From contig JAJYDF010000034.1 in the NCBI GenBank assembly GCA_021777765.1, positions 1-38,477 on the forward strand: a DNA stretch of 38,477 nucleotides, read 5' to 3'. This document shows, one piece after another, positions 32,962 to 38,477 of this stretch. Position numbers and translations under genes: made by a program. The notes under the pieces are model-generated. The model did no database searches and was not told the DNA's origin. It saw only the letters and a list, made by a program, of their open reading frames with translations. The DNA is from Pseudomonadota bacterium. Its GTDB lineage: Bacteria > Pseudomonadota > Gammaproteobacteria > DASZBR01. Every line of letters starts with the position of its first letter. Position 1 is the stretch's first letter.

Positions 32962-35900
32962 TTACTTCGGCCTTTGCTTTTGATATTCATGAGCATCATC
33001 TCTTTCTTTCCCTTTTTTATTCGGATCATCATTACGCACACCAGGTAAAATTCCGTTCGTCACAGCCCGTAATTGTCTAGGTTCATGTGATACATTTAAA
33101 TTTGGTGTTGTTGTCTGAGAGAAATTCATATCTTGATGTGTAGATACGAATGATTTACTGGAGATTTGAGCATTAAGTGGTTTTTCAGAAAATTTTTTAT
33201 ATAGCGCTTTAAGCTCTTGTACTTTTAATGCATCATCTTGTTTAATGGGCTCCATATTTGAATTAAGATATTCGTTATATTTTTCTTTTAAATCAAGATA
33301 TCGTGAATATTCGCTTTGCTGTTCATTTTTTTTCTCAACTTTTGTAGTTAATGAGAGCGTAGATTGCATGTTATCTTCCACCTTTAGACTTTTCGATGAC
33401 ACTAGAGATGAATTAATGACATTTCTTTTACTAAGTAATGCATCCAATTCTCCAATTAAATTCTTTTTAACTTGCTCATCTAATGATGAATTGCCTATTT
33501 CATTTTTTATTAATGTTACCCTCTCTTTGAGAATATATAATGTGGTTTCAATAATAGCCTTTTGAGGAGCTTCTTTTTGTAATTCTAAATCAACACCTTT
33601 TTCAATTAAATTAAAGATTTGTTTATTCAATTTATCCTTCAATTCTTGAGAAAGTTCAATAGCATCGATGCGCTCTTTTAATTGTAAAGCACTGCTCACA
33701 TAAGAACTGTATAATTTCTGTAAATCCTTCGCTTTGACTGGTTTTACTTTATTTTCTTTGCGTGCTTTATCATCTATGGCATTTTGTTTTTGATTAGCTC
33801 TTAAGAGAACTTCATAATCTTTTTCCATCTGTTTAACTTCTTCTCTAGCAAGTGCTTTATCTTCCAGACTGACTAATGGTGGTGATTCATAGGTTTTTCT
33901 TAGATGTTCTTGCTGATGATTGTCCATCTGTCCAGATTGCATAAATGCACTAAAATTATTAAATGATTGTTCTGAAATATTTTGATCTCTAATTAATGAA
34001 TGAGATTTGATTAAAGAAGGAATAACATCATTTGCAAATTCGCTGTTCATCCAGCTTTCTTGTTGCGAAGACAAATGTTCATCTTTTTCATTAGTGACAC
34101 GACGTGTCTCAGCAAACATTGTTTTCCATTTATCTAGCGGCGCTTGATAAGGTACGGTTGGTAAATTTGAATCCTGTCTAAACCGTTTTGAAAAATCAGA
34201 ATACTCAAAACTACTAAAAACATTTAAAATTTTTAATTTTTCCTTTGATTCTGGTGACAATCCTGCAAAAGAGGTACTTAATTTCGTAATATTTTCATTA
34301 ACCAGAGCAAGACCAATAGCGAATGCACTATTGAAATCACGTTGTTTTAAACAAACCTCACTAATGTCAATCCATCTAGCGATAGCATTGACTCGCTGAT
34401 TTGGATCACTACATTTAAGAATATCATTTACGATCATTTTAACGAGTTTTTCATTTTGGTGAAATATGGGTGAAGAATATTTATTCTTTTCAGTTGCATT
34501 AACATAGGTATCCATTGAAAATTGCTGAAATGTTGCGCGGCTTGCAGCAATAATTTCATTCGCAGCTGATTTAGTATTCAATTTATTGAGATCTGCACAT
34601 TTTTGAATAATCTTTACATCATCAGTAGAAGCACTTAATAATTCAAGCGCATTCATTTTATCAAATAAATTCAAATTTTTATTTGATTGAATTAAATTAA
34701 CATCATTCAGAGACAATGATGATTTTAAATTCGAGAGCATCGACTTGGCTTCTTCATTGTTGCTTAAATTTCCGAGCTCTATTAAGAATTCGCAATCTTT
34801 TAGCCGTGTATGATAAAGAATTTCTGAATTTTGAGAAATGTTCTTAATAAGATCAATATAATTTTGTGATGTCATATTTTGTTTTACTTGTTCACATATC
34901 GCTGAAACTTCTGGTGGCACCACCTTTAACAATCCTTTATTAATATCTGAAACTATCTTTAACTTATCTACAATATTTCCTTCATTTAATTTTTTGATTA
35001 AGCCCTGACAAAACTCTTTATTTTTTTCATAAAAATAATTAGAACACATGGGCAACATTCTTGCCCCAATATCTTGCGCTATATCATTCATGTGATGCTC
35101 GCGAGATAACTCGAGAGCGTTTAATTTTGAAATGAAATCATCAGCCCCAATTACGTCAAACTCTTTGTTTATTTTTGTGATTATTTTTTCTTCATATTGC
35201 TTAACTGTTTCTTTTATCCAATCGCCAACATAATTTAATTGTGCGGGGTGATCGCCTAATTCTCCATAAACAAACCTCATGTTAGCACTGATCGATGTTC
35301 TATCATCACTAAGCCTTTTAGCCACAAAACTTATTAATGTTTGTTCAAATAATTCTTTTGATTCTTTATTAAAATTATCATTACCATATCTTTCATAGAT
35401 AGATATTAATTCTGAGATAGGTTGATTATCTTTTGTCAGCTTTTCTACTGTTTTATTTACATCATGTTGAAATCTAAGGTTTCCGTCGTCGTTTTTCAAT
35501 TTTATATAATTATTATCGCCAACAATTAATCTTAATCTATCCTCCCCCATTAATTCAGCAACAACTCTGTTTCGATTTCTATTCAAAATATGCTCAATTT
35601 TATTGATCTGTTGTTGACCACCTAATTCAGAATTGAGCACCGCTTGCACACCTTTATTTACTTTTATTTCACGTAGCTCTGTAGATGATATGATATTATT
35701 TCTCTCTGCTTGATTTTGAATAAAGTTTTGAATATCTTTTCTAACTTTATCATTTTTAATTACACTTAATGATTTATTAAAGTATTCAACTTCAAGCGAA
35801 TTTGCATCTAGACGATTTTCATTGGTTAATAAAGCATTTATTTCTATCAATTTCTGTGATGGCTTAATATTGGTGGCAACTAATATCTTTTGCAGTTTTT

Positions 35901-36660
35901 CATTCAAATCACTAACAATGTCATTTTTCTTTTCGATTTGTAACATCAAATCGAGAGATTGGGCTTTCTGTTGATATTGATCAAAATAAGTAGCAGGATA
36001 TCCAGGTGGTAGTTGTTTTATAGTATCCGATATTAACTTATTAATTTCAGCAATTTTTACAGATGCCTTTTTGTGAATCGAATTCATAATTGCATCCATA
36101 TCTTCAGCTAATTTCACTTCTGATTGAAGGACTTTTAAATGAATTTCAATTAATTGTTCGGCTTGATTAATAAATTCTTGCGGCAGGTTGTTCTTTTTAA
36201 AAAATGCGGTCATTTGATGCAACCAGGCCATTTTGGAATCGCTTGTAGTATTTATCAGATTGGTAGCATCAATTGCTAATTTTGCAATTCTATTAAGAAA
36301 TGCTCTATTTTCTTCTTTATTAAATATTGTGTTTGGACCAATGTCATAATTGGGATCAGGCAATTTAATGTTTTGCATATGAGTGTTTTTAATCAATTCA
36401 TTAAATTTTTGACAATAATAAGTTAATGTTCTTTCAGCCTCTCGGATATTTTTACCTTCTTTGGAGTCATTTTTATCTTTCTGTAAATAAGTAATTTGAT
36501 CTTCGATTAATCTCTCCAATACTATCATTACACCAAAGGATCCTTCGATGGTTTGATTTCGCCCTATTGTAGATGGCGCGTTTAAATGTCCCTCCAATTG
36601 TTCAAGGACCAAAGGCATCATTTGTAAAGCAACCTGTGCATTTTGTAGTTCAGTTTTCAT
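32962..36660 (-). CDS. 1232-aa protein with RasGEF-like catalytic domain (candidate effector)
   Basis: The N-terminal 700 residues are helical and unrecognised. Residues about 705-905 follow the RasGEF (CDC25) plan: FQQFSMDTY, NEKLVKMIVNDIL, 'RVNAIARWIDISEVCLKQ', DFNSAFAIGLAL and NENITKL, then LPTVPYQAPL. This fits the consensus R..vI..fI.iA..C...nNFNs..aI...L....i.rL and the later piPfl segment with correct spacing. RasGEFs open Ras/Rap GTPases for GDP release, so the likely target is eukaryotic. Residues about 920-1170 are charged coiled coil; the tail is basic and disordered. No signal peptide. Bacterial RasGEF proteins are known among Legionella effectors (LegG2). It converges on the F-box/CaaX gene with 17 bp between stops. 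Confidence 0.8.
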   Translation of the reverse strand: MKTELQNAQVALQMMPLVLEQLEGHLNAPSTIGRNQTIEGSFGVMIVLERLIEDQITYLQKDKNDSKEGKNIREAERTLTYYCQKFNELIKNTHMQNIKLPDPNYDIGPNTIFNKEENRAFLNRIAKLAIDATNLINTTSDSKMAWLHQMTAFFKKNNLPQEFINQAEQLIEIHLKVLQSEVKLAEDMDAIMNSIHKKASVKIAEINKLISDTIKQLPPGYPATYFDQYQQKAQSLDLMLQIEKKNDIVSDLNEKLQKILVATNIKPSQKLIEINALLTNENRLDANSLEVEYFNKSLSVIKNDKVRKDIQNFIQNQAERNNIISSTELREIKVNKGVQAVLNSELGGQQQINKIEHILNRNRNRVVAELMGEDRLRLIVGDNNYIKLKNDDGNLRFQHDVNKTVEKLTKDNQPISELISIYERYGNDNFNKESKELFEQTLISFVAKRLSDDRTSISANMRFVYGELGDHPAQLNYVGDWIKETVKQYEEKIITKINKEFDVIGADDFISKLNALELSREHHMNDIAQDIGARMLPMCSNYFYEKNKEFCQGLIKKLNEGNIVDKLKIVSDINKGLLKVVPPEVSAICEQVKQNMTSQNYIDLIKNISQNSEILYHTRLKDCEFLIELGNLSNNEEAKSMLSNLKSSLSLNDVNLIQSNKNLNLFDKMNALELLSASTDDVKIIQKCADLNKLNTKSAANEIIAASRATFQQFSMDTYVNATEKNKYSSPIFHQNEKLVKMIVNDILKCSDPNQRVNAIARWIDISEVCLKQRDFNSAFAIGLALVNENITKLSTSFAGLSPESKEKLKILNVFSSFEYSDFSKRFRQDSNLPTVPYQAPLDKWKTMFAETRRVTNEKDEHLSSQQESWMNSEFANDVIPSLIKSHSLIRDQNISEQSFNNFSAFMQSGQMDNHQQEHLRKTYESPPLVSLEDKALAREEVKQMEKDYEVLLRANQKQNAIDDKARKENKVKPVKAKDLQKLYSSYVSSALQLKERIDAIELSQELKDKLNKQIFNLIEKGVDLELQKEAPQKAIIETTLYILKERVTLIKNEIGNSSLDEQVKKNLIGELDALLSKRNVINSSLVSSKSLKVEDNMQSTLSLTTKVEKKNEQQSEYSRYLDLKEKYNEYLNSNMEPIKQDDALKVQELKALYKKFSEKPLNAQISSKSFVSTHQDMNFSQTTTPNLNVSHEPRQLRAVTNGILPGVRNDDPNKKGKERDDAHEYQKQRPK

Positions 36661-36738
36661 AACAAAATATTCACTTAAAAAACAGATGTATATATTAAAT
36701 ATAGCAGTGAATTTTATTCTTGCTGGACGTACGGATCT

Positions 36739-36774
36739 CCCTCACCCTAGCCCTCTCCCTAAAGGGAGAGGGGA
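36739..36774. repeat. Palindrome CCCTCTCCCT/AGGGAGAGGG
   Basis: CTCACCCTAGCCCTCTCCCT followed by AAAGGGAGAGGGGA forms a REP-like unit of a second type, with a palindrome at 36751-36773. It sits in the 241-bp gap between the RasGEF-like gene and def; nothing else is seen there. Confidence 0.75.
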
Positions 36775-36901
36775 TAAAAAAATAGAGGGTTTTTATTGAT
36801 GACTTGTTCCTTGAATTGGCTATGGAGAATGACTATTTTTTATTAAAATAAATAGTAATAAATTTTGTTAATGGATAGAGGAACAAATAGTTAGAAAGGG
36901 G

Positions 36902-37468
36902 TCATTTTTCAGATCGAAGTTTTGCTAATTCTTCCGATCGTATTTTAAACATTTCATCTGATGTGCCATAACGACACTGATCAGTTAATAGATCTTTATA
37001 TAATTGTCCATTTAAATGACCAATTTCGTGTTGCAATACACGCGCTAAAAATCCTCGCGCGATACCAGAAACTTTTTCACCGGATAATAAATAAGCTTCA
37101 TAATGAATTACATTGTATCTCGGGACTTCTCCCATATATCCAGGTATAGAAAAACAGCCTTCCCAATCGATGTAACTGCCTTCTTCTGCTATAGGCTCAT
37201 ATTTCGGATTAATAAAGATAGTTGGTTGAACAAGAGAAGTAATATTTTTACGATAACTGACCATATCTGCGGTGATATGGAATGAAATAATTTGTAATGA
37301 TTTGCCGACTTGTGTTGCGGCGAGTCCTACGGCATTACCTAGATCTAACATTTGTTGTTGTAAATCTAACGCGAATTGTTTGTCTTGATCAGAAATGGGA
37401 AATGAAACTAATTGGGCGGGAACACGTAATACTTTGTGATCGGTTTGATCGATGGTGACTATTTTCAT
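36902..37468 (-). CDS. def: Peptide deformylase
   Basis: This 188-aa protein has the three deformylase motifs: AVGLAATQ (residues 46-53), EGCFS with metal-ligand Cys105, and QHEIGHLNG with His147, catalytic Glu148 and His151. It removes the formyl group from nascent proteins. Three positions depart from the usual consensus: Ala46 for the first Gly of GxGLAAxQ, Phe106 for Leu in EGCLS, and Gly150 for Asp in HExDH. All catalytic and metal ligands remain, so it is probably active, perhaps as a second, divergent deformylase; def genes of the main type usually sit with fmt, which is not here. Confidence 0.9.
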   Translation of the reverse strand: MKIVTIDQTDHKVLRVPAQLVSFPISDQDKQFALDLQQQMLDLGNAVGLAATQVGKSLQIISFHITADMVSYRKNITSLVQPTIFINPKYEPIAEEGSYIDWEGCFSIPGYMGEVPRYNVIHYEAYLLSGEKVSGIARGFLARVLQHEIGHLNGQLYKDLLTDQCRYGTSDEMFKIRSEELAKLRSEK

Positions 37469-37548
37469 AATAATAAAACTCTAGTAATTAAGAAAAATAA
37501 TTTGGGGTATATGAATTAAAATAATTTATGAAGTTTTATATTTAACGC

Positions 37549-37591
37549 ACCCTCATCCGCCTTCGGCACCTTCTCCCGCAAGCGGGAGAAG
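37549..37591. repeat. REP element (reverse orientation, long form)
   Basis: ACCCTCATCCGCCTTCGGCA followed by CCTTCTCCCGCAAGCGGGAG and AAG is the inverse of the form at 15292, with tail and palindrome. It lies between the def and queD-like genes. Confidence 0.88.
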
Positions 37592-37616
37592 AAAAAAAAT
37601 AGTACCGCGTTAAATT

Positions 37617-38198
37617 TTATTTCAAATGACATAAATTAGATGCAAATTCCAATTTACGTTCATCGTATTCAATTACACCTTTTTGTTTTTTATATTCTAG
37701 CAAAGAATCTAATAAATGAGATTGATTAAGTAAATCATATTCTTCGGGGGTTAATCCTTCACAAAGCACATGGCATTCAGATGTTTCATGTAATATTATT
37801 TCAACCAATTTCAAATTGTCATTATTCATTAAAATACTCACCGCATAAAATATTTCTTTTGCAATATTTTCAGCGGATGGATTACAAAAACCTTTTTTAT
37901 CTTGCAAATTCATAATATAAATTTTTGATTGCAATTTATGACAAGTATCGATCATCACTTTATCATGAGGATTTGCAATAAAAGTATGGTCAAAAGTATC
38001 TTCTATCCAACGGCAGGCGATACGTTTGAGTTCTTTAAAATCGATGGGATATCCTATTTCTAGAGCAGAGCGATATTTAAATTTCATTTGATAACGAAAT
38101 TCATGGCCGTGAATATTGGCACATTGGACTCGTTCATACATGATACGGTGACCGGCGTCGAATTTACCTTTTCTTGAAATATAATTGTTTGAGTTCAT
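37617..38198 (-). CDS. 6-pyruvoyl-tetrahydropterin synthase / QueD family protein
   Basis: This 193-aa protein has the T-fold QueD/PTPS signature: KFDAGHRI with zinc ligand His17, then CANIHGHEF with Cys26 (catalytic position, C-x3-HGH), His30 and His32, a FDHTFIANPHD block near 66, and HETSECHVLCEG near 140 with the conserved Glu. QueD makes 6-carboxy-tetrahydropterin for the tRNA modification queuosine. It is longer than typical QueD (about 120 aa) by a middle insert and a C-terminal helix, as in several proteobacterial homologs, so the substrate could differ. Confidence 0.85.
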   Translation of the reverse strand: MNSNNYISRKGKFDAGHRIMYERVQCANIHGHEFRYQMKFKYRSALEIGYPIDFKELKRIACRWIEDTFDHTFIANPHDKVMIDTCHKLQSKIYIMNLQDKKGFCNPSAENIAKEIFYAVSILMNNDNLKLVEIILHETSECHVLCEGLTPEEYDLLNQSHLLDSLLEYKKQKGVIEYDERKLEFASNLCHLK

Positions 38199-38224
38199 AA
38201 AATTACTTTAGTTGGTGTTAATTG

Positions 38225-38320
38225 ATTCCCTGGGTTACGCAGCATTTTAAATAATATTCTCGCTACACATATATTAAGGTACATTAAATAATTAATTTGT
38301 TTGCTTCACCCAGGCTACAT
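38225..38320. repeat. Half copy of the TGTAGCC MITE-like element
   Basis: It begins with the second half of the central stem (TTCCCTGGGTT, 38225-38235) and ends with TTCACCCAGGCTACAT (38305-38320). The left half is missing. It lies upstream of the queD-like gene. Confidence 0.7.
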
Positions 38321-38321
38321 G

Positions 38322-38364
38322 CCCACATCCACCTTCGGCACCTTCTCCCGCAAGCGGGAGAAGG
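38322..38364. repeat. REP element (reverse orientation, long form)
   Basis: CCCACATCCACCTTCGGCA followed by CCTTCTCCCGCAAGCGGGAG and AAGG. It directly follows the MITE half copy, one base apart; copy 2 of the MITE also has a REP beside it. Confidence 0.85.
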
Positions 38365-38444
38365 AAAAAATGGGGGAAATTAACTAAATTGTTGATTGAT
38401 TCATGCGGAATTATAACACTTTATAAATTCACGATCTAAAATAA

Positions 38445-38477
38445 TTAACCTTCCATTTCGGCGAGTTTTCTATCAGG
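38445..38477 (-). CDS. C-terminal end of an unidentified protein (partial)
   Basis: The minus-strand frame from the right edge reads PDRKLAEMEG and stops with TAA at 38447-38445. It is only ten residues and no family can be named. Downstream on the minus strand is an isolated TATAAT near 38413-38408, without a clear -35. Confidence 0.35.
   Translation of the reverse strand, partial: PDRKLAEMEG

Noticed and set aside
36661..36720. TTTAAT and TTTAAG words before the RasGEF-like gene as a PmrA box
   Set aside because: The spacing is 14 rather than 5 bases, the second word is only 15 bp from the ATG, and such words are common in AT-rich DNA.
36895..36905. AAAGGGGTCA at the end of def as a third copy of the GGGGTCAAGTA palindrome
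   Set aside because: Only ten bases match and there is no inverted partner.

Overview
The window looks like a chromosome segment of an AT-rich, host-associated gammaproteobacterium. The closest fit is the Legionellales (Legionella, Coxiella or Berkiella-like). Three things point there: gammaproteobacterial housekeeping genes (prfC, rimI, fadE, uup, a fadI/fadJ pair, tesA/ybbA/ybbP, def, a queD-like gene); a lysine-rich HU-like protein; and very large helical proteins mixed with eukaryotic-like domains, as is usual in type IVB (Dot/Icm) effector repertoires. Genus is not established from sequence alone.

Positions 1-5618 are the right end of a decayed integrated element. Reading right to left it has a degenerate 3' fragment of a tRNA-Asn gene (probable attachment site), a P4-type tyrosine integrase, an AbiE-type (type IV) toxin-antitoxin pair with inverted repeats upstream, five 10-bp iterons, an AlpA-like DNA-binding protein, and a DUF927 gene cut off by an IS630-family insertion (259-1389, TA target duplication).

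Positions 5685-10368 carry two ArnT-like membrane glycosyltransferases separated by thiol peroxidase (tpx) and the HU-like protein. Positions 10527-23120 are mostly core metabolism and translation: prfC and rimI (minus strand), fadE, a DUF962/Mpo1-like protein, uup, fadI-fadJ and a YciA-type acyl-CoA thioesterase. FadE, FadI/FadJ and the thioesterase together cover fatty-acid beta-oxidation. An unrecognised 290-aa protein sits at 17983-18855.

Positions 23202-36660 hold the most unusual content. Two large minus-strand paralogs (871 and 659 aa) have no recognised domain. A 298-aa protein combines an F-box-like segment with a C-terminal CaaX prenylation box (Cys-Ile-Ile-Ser). A 1232-aa protein contains a clear RasGEF-like catalytic segment. 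The F-box/CaaX gene has a promoter with CTTAAG-N5-CTTAAG, which matches the PmrA box; PmrA controls Dot/Icm effectors in Legionella and Coxiella. A half-site with the same spacing to its -10 lies upstream of the 659-aa gene. I infer a set of candidate host-directed effectors, dispersed around the housekeeping genes ybbP-ybbA/tesA.

Intergenic regions are rich in small repeats: a REP family with a CTTCTCCCGC/GCGGGAGAAG palindrome (at least six copies), a roughly 200-bp MITE-like element with TGTAGCCTGGGTG ends (two full copies, one half copy), and a palindrome family with AAGGGGTCAAGTA arms (two copies).
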